A DNA stretch of 17,523 nucleotides, from NCBI GenBank assembly GCA_964651395.1, contig CAZYXZ010000072.1:1-17523 (forward strand), given 5' to 3'. Shown here in pieces: positions 8,557-14,722 of the stretch. The notes under the pieces were generated by a model. That model was not told the DNA's origin and did not search any database. It saw nothing but the letters and a program-made list of their open reading frames with translations. Position 1 is the first letter of the stretch. Each line of letters starts with the position of its first letter. The stretch is from CAZYXZ01 sp964651395 (GTDB lineage Bacteria > Actinomycetota > Actinomycetes > BP-191). Both the position numbers and the translations under genes were made by a program.

Positions 8557-8742
8557 ATGGCAAAGAAGGCTCTCGTCCTCAAGGCGGCCAAGAAGCCGAA
8601 ATTCAAGGTGCGCGGCTACACGCGCTGCCAGCGCTGCGGCCGTGCGCGGTCCGTGTACCGCTCGTTCGGCCTGTGTCGCATCTGCCTGCGCCAGATGGCG
8701 CACGCGGGTGAGCTCCCCGGCATCACCAAGTCCAGCTGGTAA
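8557..8742 (+). CDS. rpsZ: 30S ribosomal protein S14, zinc-binding type Z
   Basis: S14 is a head protein of the small subunit next to S3 and S10. This is the short, zinc-binding form: 61 residues with C24-x2-C27 and C40-x2-C43. It ends in the conserved GELPGITKSSW. Actinobacteria often carry a second, longer zinc-free S14 elsewhere under zinc control; none is in this window. The ATG lies 8 bases after AAGGAG (8543-8548), inside the end of rplE. Confidence 0.98.
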   Translation: MAKKALVLKAAKKPKFKVRGYTRCQRCGRARSVYRSFGLCRICLRQMAHAGELPGITKSSW

Positions 8743-8750
8743 TCAACCAA

Positions 8751-8786
8751 CGCCGCCGGTCCGGTTCGAACCCGGATACCACGGCG
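8751..8786 (+). promoter_or_regulatory. tRNA T-arm-like hairpin upstream of rpsH
   Basis: In the 61-base gap between rpsZ and rpsH, TCCGG (8760-8764), a 7-base loop TTCGAAC (8765-8771) and CCGGA (8772-8776) form a perfect 5-bp stem with the exact shape of a tRNA T-arm. An outer stem CGCCG (8751-8755) with CGGCG (8782-8786) closes it right at the rpsH ribosome binding site (GAGGAAGG, 8786-8793). It may influence rpsH translation. No role is proven. Confidence 0.5.
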
Positions 8787-8803
8787 AGGAAGGCACTTGT
8801 GCC

Positions 8804-9202
8804 ATGACGATGACCGACCCGATCGCAGACATGCTCACGCGGTTGCGCAACGCCAACAACGCGTACCACGAGCGCGTCGCGATGCCGCACAGCAAGCTCA
8901 AGACGCACATCGCGGAGATCCTCCAGCAGGAGGGCTACATCGCGAAGTGGGCCGTCGAGGACGCCGAAGTCGGGCAGAGCCTCGTGGTCGAGCTGAAGTA
9001 CGGCCCCAACCGCGAGCGCTCCATCGCCGGCGTACGCCGGATCTCCAAGCCCGGTCTGCGCGTGTACGCCAAGCGCGGTGCGCTGCCCAAGGTGCTCGGC
9101 GGGCTCGGCGTCGCGATCATCTCGACCTCCGGCGGGCTGCTCACCGACAAGCAGGCGAACAAGAAGGGCGTAGGTGGGGAAGTCCTCGCCTACGTCTGGT
9201 AG
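8804..9202 (+). CDS. rpsH: 30S ribosomal protein S8
   Basis: S8 binds the central domain of 16S rRNA; in E. coli it also represses the spc operon through an rRNA-like mRNA site. It has 132 residues, the normal length, with DPIADMLTRLRNANNAYHERV at 5-25 and the C-terminal STSGGLLTDKQANKKGVGGE signature. The ATG at 8804 (MTMTDPIADML) has GAGGAAGG (8786-8793) 10 bases upstream, part of a structured gap. Longer upstream in-frame reading would run back into rpsZ and is rejected. Confidence 0.98.
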   Translation: MTMTDPIADMLTRLRNANNAYHERVAMPHSKLKTHIAEILQQEGYIAKWAVEDAEVGQSLVVELKYGPNRERSIAGVRRISKPGLRVYAKRGALPKVLGGLGVAIISTSGGLLTDKQANKKGVGGEVLAYVW

Positions 9203-9210
9203 GAGCAGCC

Positions 9211-9747
9211 ATGTCGCGCATCGGACGCATGCCGATCCCCGTCCCGAGCGGGGTCGACGTCACCCTCGACGGCCCCCACGTCACCGTGAAGGGCCCCAAG
9301 GGCACGCTGTCGCACACGCTCGTCGAGCCGATCACCGTGCAGCGGGAGGCGGACGAGCTCATCGTCACGCGCCCGGACGACGAGCGGGACAGCCGTGCAC
9401 GCCACGGCCTGTCGCGCACGCTGGTCGCCAACATGGTCGAAGGCGTGACCAACGGCTACGAGAAGACGCTCGAGATCGTGGGCGTCGGCTACCGCGTGCA
9501 GGCGAAGGGCTCCAGCCTCGAGTTCGCGCTCGGTTTCAGCCACCCGGTCACCATCGACCCGCCCGAGGGCATCACCTTCGAGGTGCAGGCGCCGACCCGT
9601 TTCGTCGTGCGCGGCATCGACAAGCAGAAGGTCGGAGAGGTCTCCGCCAAGATCCGCAAGCTGCGCAAGCCGGACCCGTACAAGGGCAAGGGCGTCCGGT
9701 ACCAAGGCGAGACCGTGCGCCGCAAGGTCGGGAAGACAGGGAAGTAG
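9211..9747 (+). CDS. rplF: 50S ribosomal protein L6
   Basis: L6 sits at the base of the L7/L12 stalk near the factor-binding sarcin-ricin loop. It has 178 residues, with two repeated alpha/beta domains, start MSRIGRMPIPVPSGVDV, middle GYEKTLEIVGVGYRVQAKG and the family signature near the end, RKPDPYKGKGVRYQGE. The ATG lies 5 bases after AGGAG (9201-9205), which overlaps the rpsH stop. The next gene follows after 3 bases. Confidence 0.98.
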   Translation: MSRIGRMPIPVPSGVDVTLDGPHVTVKGPKGTLSHTLVEPITVQREADELIVTRPDDERDSRARHGLSRTLVANMVEGVTNGYEKTLEIVGVGYRVQAKGSSLEFALGFSHPVTIDPPEGITFEVQAPTRFVVRGIDKQKVGEVSAKIRKLRKPDPYKGKGVRYQGETVRRKVGKTGK

Positions 9748-9750
9748 GCC

Positions 9751-10113
9751 ATGAACATCTCCACTGCCCGCCGTACCGGGCGCAAGCGCCGTCACTTCCG
9801 GGTCCGCAAGAAGGTCTCCGGCACGGTGGCGCGTCCCCGCCTGGTCGTCACGCGATCCGCGCGGCACATCTACGCGCAGGTCGTCGACGACCTGGCCGGC
9901 CACACGCTGGCCGCGGCGTCCACGCTCGACGACACGCTGCGTTCCGGCGGCGGCGACAAGACCGCCCGCGCGAAGAGCGTCGGCGCCCTCGTGGCGGAGC
10001 GGGCCAAGGCGGCCGGCATCGTGGCGGTCGTCTTCGACCGCGGCGGCAACCGCTACCACGGCCGTGTGGCCGCGCTCGCCGACGGCGCGCGCGAAGCCGG
10101 ATTGACGTTCTGA
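9751..10113 (+). CDS. rplR: 50S ribosomal protein L18
   Basis: L18 binds 5S rRNA together with L5 and helps bring it into the large subunit. It has 120 residues, with a basic N-terminus (RRTGRKRRHFRVRKKVSG), then RPRLVVTRSARHIYAQVVDDLAGHTLAAAST, and the typical end FDRGGNRYHGRVAALADGAREAGLTF. The ATG follows AGGGAAG (9738-9744) by 6 bases. A ten-codon open frame begins directly after its TGA (10114-10146) and ends on the rpsE start. Confidence 0.98.
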   Translation: MNISTARRTGRKRRHFRVRKKVSGTVARPRLVVTRSARHIYAQVVDDLAGHTLAAASTLDDTLRSGGGDKTARAKSVGALVAERAKAAGIVAVVFDRGGNRYHGRVAALADGAREAGLTF

Positions 10114-10146
10114 ATGAGTACCGCAACTGAGATGAGGGTTTTCTGA
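10114..10146 (+). other. Ten-codon mini-ORF bridging rplR and rpsE
   Basis: An ATG directly abuts the rplR stop and opens a frame of ten codons (MSTATEMRVF). Its TGA at 10144-10146 shares the A with the rpsE ATG. The rpsE Shine-Dalgarno (GAGGG, 10134-10138) lies inside it. It could carry terminating ribosomes from rplR to rpsE. There is no clear ribosome binding site of its own, so it may be chance. Confidence 0.3.
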
Positions 10147-10745
10147 TGCCAGGTCCACAGCGTCGCGGCGGCACCGCGGGCGGCGGCGAGCGGCGAGAGC
10201 GGCGCGACGGCCGCGGGCCGGCGCCGGAGAAGTCGGCGTACGTCGAGCGCGTCGTGGCGATCAACCGCGTCGCCAAGGTCGTCAAGGGCGGCCGGCGGTT
10301 CTCCTTCACCGCCCTGGTCGTCGTCGGCGACGGTGACGGCACGGTCGGCGTCGGCTACGGCAAGGCCAAGGAGGTGCCCGCCGCGATCGCGAAGGGCGTC
10401 GAGGAGGCCAAGAAGAACTTCTTCAAGGTGCCGCGCATCGCCGCGACCATCCCGCACCCGATCCAGGGTGAGGCGGCGGCGGGTGTCGTGCTGCTCAAGC
10501 CGGCCAGCCCGGGTACCGGCGTCATCGCCGGCGGTCCGGTGCGCGCCGTGCTCGAGTGCGCGGGCATCCACGACGTGCTGAGCAAGTCGCTCGGGTCCTC
10601 CAACGCCATCAACATCGTCCACGCGACGGTGGCCGCCCTGAAGGGGCTGTCCCGTCCCGAGGAGATCGCGGCCAAGCGCGGCCTGCCGATCGAGGACGTC
10701 GCGCCGGCGGCCATGCTGCGGGCCCGGGCCGGGGTGGGCATCTGA
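10146..10745 (+). CDS. rpsE: 30S ribosomal protein S5
   Basis: S5 stabilises the decoding region and, with S3 and S4, the mRNA entry. It has 199 residues: a flexible basic Gly/Arg-rich N-terminus (PGPQRRGGTAGGGERRERR), the dsRBD-like domain from ERVVAINRVAKVVKGGRRFSF, and the C-terminal domain with ASPGTGVIAGGPVRAVLE. The ATG lies 7 bases after GAGGG (10134-10138). The N-terminal form is the one usual in actinobacteria. Its stop shares a base with rpmD (TGATG). Confidence 0.98.
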   Translation: MPGPQRRGGTAGGGERRERRDGRGPAPEKSAYVERVVAINRVAKVVKGGRRFSFTALVVVGDGDGTVGVGYGKAKEVPAAIAKGVEEAKKNFFKVPRIAATIPHPIQGEAAAGVVLLKPASPGTGVIAGGPVRAVLECAGIHDVLSKSLGSSNAINIVHATVAALKGLSRPEEIAAKRGLPIEDVAPAAMLRARAGVGI

Positions 10746-10933
10746 TGGGTACCCGCCTGAAGGTCACGCAGGTCCGGTCGGAGATCGGCCAGAAGCGCAA
10801 CCAGCGCGAGACGCTGCGCAGCCTGGGCCTCAAGCGCCTCCACGACGTCGTCGTGAAGGAAGACCGGCCGGAGATCCGCGGCATGATCGCCACCGTGACG
10901 CACCTCGTCTCGGTCGACGAAGTAACTGAGTGA
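10745..10933 (+). CDS. rpmD: 50S ribosomal protein L30
   Basis: L30 is a small large-subunit protein close to 5S rRNA. It has 62 residues, with the family pattern LKVTQVRSEIGQKRNQRETLRSLGLKRLHDVV and a C-terminal RGMIATVTHLVSVDEV. The ATG is coupled to the rpsE stop (TGATG). L30 is absent from some bacterial groups but normal in actinobacteria. Confidence 0.97.
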   Translation: MGTRLKVTQVRSEIGQKRNQRETLRSLGLKRLHDVVVKEDRPEIRGMIATVTHLVSVDEVTE

Positions 10934-10944
10934 AGGGCACGCAT

Positions 10945-11382
10945 ATGAAGGTCCACCACCTGCGCCCCGCCCCGGGTGCGCACAAGCCGAAGACCCGTGT
11001 GGGTCGCGGTGAGGGCTCGAAGGGGAAGACCGCCGGTCGCGGCACCAAGGGCACGAAGGCCCGCTACCAGGTGCCGGCCCGGTTCGAGGGCGGGCAGATG
11101 CCGATCCACATGCGGCTGCCCAAGCTCAAGGGCTTCAAGAACCCGTTCCGCGTCGAGTACCAGGTGGTCAACACCGCTCGCCTCGGTGAGCTCTTCCCGG
11201 ACGGCGGCGACGTCGGTCTGGCCGAGCTGCGGGCGAAGGGCGCCATCCGCCACGAGGACCACAAGGTCAAGGTCCTGGGTGACGGCGACCTCGGCGTGGC
11301 GCTGCGCGTGAGCGCCCACAAGTTCTCCGCGTCGGCGAAGGAGAAGATCGCCGCAGCCGGCGGTACCACCACAGAGCTCTAA
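10945..11382 (+). CDS. rplO: 50S ribosomal protein L15
   Basis: L15 is a late-assembly protein with an extended N-terminal arm deep in 23S rRNA. It has 145 residues, with the Gly/Lys/Arg-rich arm (KTRVGRGEGSKGKTAGRGTKGTKARYQ) and GGQMPIHMRLPKLKGFKNPFR, ending in KEKIAAAGGTTTEL. ATG at 10945 was chosen because AAGGG (10933-10937) is 7 bases upstream. An in-frame GTG at 10930 would add five residues and overlap rpmD by 4 bases; this cannot be excluded. A strong hairpin follows, closing the spc cluster. Confidence 0.97.
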   Translation: MKVHHLRPAPGAHKPKTRVGRGEGSKGKTAGRGTKGTKARYQVPARFEGGQMPIHMRLPKLKGFKNPFRVEYQVVNTARLGELFPDGGDVGLAELRAKGAIRHEDHKVKVLGDGDLGVALRVSAHKFSASAKEKIAAAGGTTTEL

Positions 11383-11394
11383 CCCTGCCCCACC

Positions 11395-11433
11395 TGCCCT
11401 ACGGCCAGCCGGACCCCGGTGGGCCGTAGGGCA
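11395..11433 (+). terminator. Strong hairpin between rplO and secY
   Basis: TGCCCTACGGCC (11395-11406) and GGCCGTAGGGCA (11422-11433) form a perfect 12-bp stem with a 15-base loop, starting 12 bases after the rplO stop. No T-run follows, so it is not a classical intrinsic terminator. It may be the U-tract-less type common in actinobacteria, a partial attenuator that lowers secY expression, or a processing or stability site. secY starts 41 bases downstream. Confidence 0.55.
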
Positions 11434-11474
11434 CACTGTCAGGTAAGGCACATTCAGCGGCAGCAGGAGGACGC

Positions 11475-12764
11475 GTGCTCGGGGCTTTCGTCAGGGCCTT
11501 CAAGACTCCTGACCTGCGCAAGAAGCTGCTGTTCACCCTGTTCATCATCGCGGTGTACCGGCTGGGTGCGGCCATTCCCGCGCCGGGCGTCGACTACGCC
11601 GCGATCAGGGCCGAGTTCGCCCGTGTGGGTGACAGCAACGTCTACTCGCTGATCAACCTGTTCAGCGGTGGCGCGCTGCTCCAGCTGTCCGTCTTCGCGC
11701 TCGGGATCATGCCGTACATCACCAGCAGCATCATCATGCAGCTGCTCATCGTGGTGATCCCGCGGCTCGAGCAGCTGAAGAAGGAAGGCGAAGGCGGCCA
11801 GGCCAAGATCACGCAGTACACGCGCTACCTGACCGTCGCGCTGGCCGTGCTGCAGTCCACCGGCATCGTGGCGCTGGCCCGCTCCGGCAACCTGTTCCAG
11901 AACGCCAACGTCAACATCATCCCGGACACCTCGATCATGCGGACCGGCACGATGGTGCTCACGTTCACCGCCGGCACCGCCGTGATCATGTGGCTGGGCG
12001 AGCTGATCACCGACCGCGGCGTCGGCAACGGCATGTCGATCCTCATCTTCACGTCGATCGCGGCCCAGCTGCCCTCCGAGGGCGGGCGCATCCTGCAGGT
12101 GGCCGGCGGCTGGGTCTTCGCCCTGGTCTGCCTGCTCGGCCTGGCCATCGTCGTCTCGGTCATCTTCATCGAGCAGGCGCAGCGCCGGATCCCCGTGCAG
12201 TACGCCAAGCGGATGATCGGCCGGCGCATGTACGGCGGCACCTCGACGTACATCCCGCTGAAGGTCAACCAGGCCGGTGTCGTGCCGGTCATCTTCGCCT
12301 CGTCGCTGCTCTACCTGCCGCAGCTGCTCGGCCAGATCTGGAAGACCAACAAGGGCTTCTCGGACTTCGTCGCCAACTACCTCACCCGCGGCGACCACCC
12401 GCTGTACCTGATCTTCTTCTTCGGGCTGATCATCTTCTTCGCCTACTTCTACACGGCGATCACGTTCAACCCGACCGAGGTCGCCGACAACATGAAGAAG
12501 TACGGCGGCTTCATCCCCGGCATCCGGCCCGGCCGGCCGACCGCGGAGTACCTCGACTACATCCTCAACCGCATCACGCTGCCCGGGGCCGTCTTCCTCG
12601 GCACGATCAGCGTGCTGCCCTACCTTGCGCTGGGGCTCACCAAGGGTCAGCCGTTCCCGTTCGGCGGTACCGCGGTGCTGATCCTCGTGGGCGTGGGTCT
12701 CGAGACTGTGAAGCAGATCGAGAGCCAGCTCACCATGCGCAACTACGAAGGCTTCCTCCGGTAG
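11475..12764 (+). CDS. secY: Preprotein translocase subunit SecY
   Basis: SecY is the channel of the Sec translocon in the cytoplasmic membrane, with SecE and SecG. The 429 residues contain about ten hydrophobic segments, starting with LLFTLFIIAVYRLGAAIPAPG (18-38) and the plug/TM2 region NLFSGGALLQLSVFALGIMPYI (61-82). The conserved cytoplasmic loops are visible as RRIPVQYAKR (237-246) and FNPTEVADNMKKYGGFIPGIR (331-351), and the end has GLETVKQIESQL (408-419). The GTG start lies 4 bases after AGGAGG (11465-11470). The stop TAG overlaps the adk start by one base. Confidence 0.98.
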   Translation: MLGAFVRAFKTPDLRKKLLFTLFIIAVYRLGAAIPAPGVDYAAIRAEFARVGDSNVYSLINLFSGGALLQLSVFALGIMPYITSSIIMQLLIVVIPRLEQLKKEGEGGQAKITQYTRYLTVALAVLQSTGIVALARSGNLFQNANVNIIPDTSIMRTGTMVLTFTAGTAVIMWLGELITDRGVGNGMSILIFTSIAAQLPSEGGRILQVAGGWVFALVCLLGLAIVVSVIFIEQAQRRIPVQYAKRMIGRRMYGGTSTYIPLKVNQAGVVPVIFASSLLYLPQLLGQIWKTNKGFSDFVANYLTRGDHPLYLIFFFGLIIFFAYFYTAITFNPTEVADNMKKYGGFIPGIRPGRPTAEYLDYILNRITLPGAVFLGTISVLPYLALGLTKGQPFPFGGTAVLILVGVGLETVKQIESQLTMRNYEGFLR

Positions 12765-13417
12765 TGCGCCTCGTTCTGGTCGGCCCACCGGGCGCCGGGA
12801 AGGGGACGCAGGCGCAGTTCGTCGCTGGGCACTACGGCATCCCCAAGATCTCGACCGGCGACCTGTTCCGGATGAACGTGTCCGCGGGCACGCCCCTGGG
12901 CCAGACCGTGAAGAAGTACATGGACGCCGGCGACCTGGTCCCCGACGAGGTGACCGTCGAGATGGTCCGCGAGCGCCTCGCCCAGGACGACGCGCAGAAG
13001 GGGTTCCTGCTCGACGGCTTCCCGCGCAACGTCCCCCAGGCCAACCAGCTCGCCGACATGCTCGACGGGCTCGGCACACCGTTGTCGGTCGTGCTGGAGC
13101 TCGTGGTCGACCACGACGAGGTGGTCCGGCGACTGTCCGGCCGGCGTACCTGCCGGCGTTGCAACCGGGTCTGGCACCTCGACTTCGACCCGCCGGAGGA
13201 CGCGGCGGTCTGCGACGCGTGCGGCGGCGAGCTCTACCAGCGCGACGACGACCGCGAGGAGACCGTCCGGCACCGACTCGAGGTGTACGCCGAGCAGACG
13301 GAACCGCTGGTGTCCTTCTACGCTGCTCGAAGGATGCTGGTCGGTGTGGACGCGATCGGCCCCGTCGACGACGTGACGGAGCGGATCATCACCGCGCTGA
13401 CCCGGTTTGGAGCCTGA
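12764..13417 (+). CDS. adk: Adenylate kinase, zinc-type LID
   Basis: Adenylate kinase interconverts ATP + AMP and 2 ADP in the cytoplasm. It has 217 residues from GTG at 12764, which overlaps the secY stop. The P-loop GPPGAGKGT is at 7-15, STGDLFR at 30-36 and FLLDGFPRN at 81-89. The LID carries C130-x2-C133 and C150-x2-C153, the pattern of zinc-binding adenylate kinases. The longer open frame upstream runs through secY in another frame and is not real. secY-adk-map is a conserved order. No unusual residues were seen. Confidence 0.98.
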   Translation: MRLVLVGPPGAGKGTQAQFVAGHYGIPKISTGDLFRMNVSAGTPLGQTVKKYMDAGDLVPDEVTVEMVRERLAQDDAQKGFLLDGFPRNVPQANQLADMLDGLGTPLSVVLELVVDHDEVVRRLSGRRTCRRCNRVWHLDFDPPEDAAVCDACGGELYQRDDDREETVRHRLEVYAEQTEPLVSFYAARRMLVGVDAIGPVDDVTERIITALTRFGA

Positions 13418-13418
13418 C

Positions 13419-14219
13419 GTGATCACCCTGAAGACCGACGCCGAGATCGCGCTCATGCGCGAGGCCGGCCTGATCGTCGCCGCGGCCATCGCCGCGACGG
13501 TCGAGGCCGTCGCCCCGGGCGTCACCACCCACGACCTCGACCAGGTCGCCGAGCGCGTCATCCGCGGTGCCGGGGCCATCCCGTCCTTCGTCGGCTACCG
13601 CGGGTTCCCCGCCACGCTGTGCACGTCGGTCAACGACGAGGTGGTCCACGGCATCCCGAGCAAGGACAAGGTGCTCCGCGAGGGCGACCTGGTCTCCATC
13701 GACTGCGGCGCGATCGTCGGCGGCCTGCACGGCGACTCGGCGGTGACCGTTCCGGTGGGCACGGTGCCGGATGCGTACCTCGACCTGCTCAAGGTCTGCG
13801 AGGACTCGCTGTGGCGGGGCCTGGCCGCGGCCCGAAACGGCGGGAAGCTCGGCGACATCAGCAACGCCGTCGAGTCCTACATCGACCCGTTCGGCTACGG
13901 CATCGTCGAGGAGTACGGCGGCCACGGCATCGGCCACGCGCTGCACGAGGACCCGCACATCCTGAACTACGGCAAGGCCGGCCGCGGCCCCAAGCTGGAG
14001 CCCGGTCTGGTGCTGGCGATCGAGCCGATGGTGAACCTCGGGGCGCCCGACACCCGGGTGCTCAGCGACGACTGGACCGTGGTGACCACGGACGGCCAGG
14101 TCTCCGCCCACTTCGAGCACACCGTGGCGATCACGCCGGACGGGCCCTGGGTCCTGACCGCGGTGGACGGCGGGAAAGCCCGCTTCGCCGAGCTCGGCCT
14201 CGCCGTCGCCGCCCGCTGA
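13419..14219 (+). CDS. map: Methionine aminopeptidase, type I
   Basis: This enzyme removes the initiator Met from new proteins. The five metal ligands of the family are present at D95, D106, H169, E202 and E233, with the supporting H77 and H176, so the enzyme should be active. From the GTG at 13419 it has 266 residues. That start lies 1 base after the adk stop, with GGAG (13409-13412) six bases upstream. A TTG at 13407 would overlap adk by 11 bases and lose this site. There is no long N-terminal extension. A perfect palindrome follows 3 bases after the stop. Confidence 0.97.
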   Translation: MITLKTDAEIALMREAGLIVAAAIAATVEAVAPGVTTHDLDQVAERVIRGAGAIPSFVGYRGFPATLCTSVNDEVVHGIPSKDKVLREGDLVSIDCGAIVGGLHGDSAVTVPVGTVPDAYLDLLKVCEDSLWRGLAAARNGGKLGDISNAVESYIDPFGYGIVEEYGGHGIGHALHEDPHILNYGKAGRGPKLEPGLVLAIEPMVNLGAPDTRVLSDDWTVVTTDGQVSAHFEHTVAITPDGPWVLTAVDGGKARFAELGLAVAAR

Positions 14220-14222
14220 CAT

Positions 14223-14259
14223 TGAAGACTTATTCGGGCTGAGCCCGAATAAGTCTTCA
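14223..14259. terminator. Near-perfect palindromic hairpin after map
   Basis: An 18-base arm (14223-14240) is followed by one central base (G14241) and its exact reverse complement (14242-14259). The stem is A/T-richer at its base and G/C-rich at the tip (CGGG...CCCG), with a practical loop of 5 bases (CTGAG). It lies 3 bases after the map stop and probably ends the secY-adk-map transcript. No T-run follows. Its perfect symmetry would also suit a dimeric protein site or a mobile palindromic repeat. Confidence 0.6.
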
Positions 14260-14294
14260 CGTTGCGAAGATCAGTCGAAGTTCCAGCCGGGAAC

Positions 14295-14388
14295 CCGGCC
14301 GCATCCGCCAAGCGCCACACAATCGCGAACATGGGCCCATTCCTTGCCTGGCGGGCCATCGAGCGGGCCCGCTGGCGGATGGGGCCGG
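14295..14388. repeat. Large imperfect inverted repeat in the map-sORF gap
   Basis: CCGGCC (14295-14300) pairs with GGCCGG (14383-14388), CATCCGCCA (14302-14310) with TGGCGGATG (14373-14381), and GCG (14312-14314) with CGC (14370-14372). This makes an 18-bp stem broken by one mismatch and one bulged A. The 55-base loop contains the palindrome ATGGGCCCAT (14331-14340). It lies in a 235-base stretch (14220-14454) with no convincing gene. It may be structured RNA or a decayed element. Confidence 0.45.
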
Positions 14389-14454
14389 CTGCTGGCGGGG
14401 AGGGGACGAATCGGGCACACTCCCGGCACCGATGAAGGCAACGGAAGGACTCCC

Positions 14455-14601
14455 ATGCGCCGCGCACTGATCGTCGCCGGGCTCACCGCCGGCCTGCTCC
14501 TGGCCAGCACCGGTGTGGCTCAGGCCGAGAGCCTGGCCTGCACGCTCCAGCGGCTCCTGGGCTACGAGAACGTCCAGGCCTGCGACGGCACGACCAGCTA
14601 G
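14455..14601 (+). CDS. Small predicted secreted peptide precursor, two-Cys, unknown function
   Basis: I do not recognise this gene. It encodes 48 residues. The N-terminus is a textbook signal peptide: basic start MRR, a hydrophobic core (about residues 4-17), then STGVAQA with likely cleavage after A24 (AQA|ES). The mature part would be 24 residues with two cysteines (C29, C43) that could form a disulphide. The ATG at 14455 was chosen because GGAAGGA (14443-14449) lies 5 bases upstream; an open frame from 14344 has no such support. A lipoprotein is less likely, since the first Cys lacks a proper lipobox. A hairpin begins 7 bases after its stop. It sits between map and infA. It may be a conserved small secreted protein or chance; the strong binding site and signal peptide favour a real gene. 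Confidence 0.7.
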   Translation: MRRALIVAGLTAGLLLASTGVAQAESLACTLQRLLGYENVQACDGTTS

Positions 14602-14608
14602 CCCCGCA

Positions 14609-14629
14609 CGCCTGGGTTGTCCCCAGGCG
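14609..14629 (+). terminator. Hairpin after the small peptide gene, overlapping the infA promoter
   Basis: CGCCTGGG (14609-14616) and CCCAGGCG (14622-14629) form a perfect 8-bp G/C-rich stem with loop TTGTC. It starts 7 bases after the small gene's stop. No T-run follows. The probable -35 box of infA (TTGTCC, 14617-14622) lies in the loop. Confidence 0.5.
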
Positions 14630-14646
14630 GGATCCCGACGTACACT
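14617..14646 (+). promoter_or_regulatory. Promoter for infA (sigma-70/SigA-like)
   Basis: TTGTCC (14617-14622) and TACACT (14641-14646) are separated by 18 bases and resemble the -35 (TTGACA) and -10 (TATAAT) boxes of a housekeeping promoter. Transcription would start near 14653, leaving a leader of about 70 bases before infA with a small hairpin (CGCGAG 14659-14664 with CTCGCG 14674-14679). It would drive infA-rpmJ and possibly the alpha cluster beyond. Confidence 0.65.
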
Positions 14647-14722
14647 GCCCTTTCGGCTCGCGAGCTGGCTGCTCTCGCGTGCCGTCATGTCATGTCCGGA
14701 TCACAAGACGTAGCGGAGGCAC

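Noticed and set aside
8751..8793. tRNA gene in the rpsZ-rpsH gap
   Set aside because: Only a T-arm-like hairpin exists. There is no room for acceptor, D and anticodon arms outside the rpsZ coding sequence, and no matching acceptor strand.
11454..13079. A 541-codon open frame on the minus strand across secY and adk
   Set aside because: It lies antisense to certain genes, and its composition (Arg, Asp, Gly, His-rich) is typical of shadow frames in high-G+C DNA.
14344..14454. Longer N-terminus for the small peptide gene from ATG at 14344
   Set aside because: It would place 37 Gly/Arg-rich residues before a clear signal peptide, and has no good binding site; ATG at 14455 has a strong one.
14513..14601. 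Lipoprotein reading of the small peptide (Cys at 29)
   Set aside because: The residues before the Cys (ESLA) do not form a lipobox and the hydrophobic core ends some ten residues earlier; the AQA cleavage site fits better.
14257..14688. Minus-strand open frame of 143 codons over the map-infA gap
   Set aside because: It has no ribosome binding site that I can see, runs through hairpins and the infA promoter, and looks like a shadow frame; the + strand small gene has better support.
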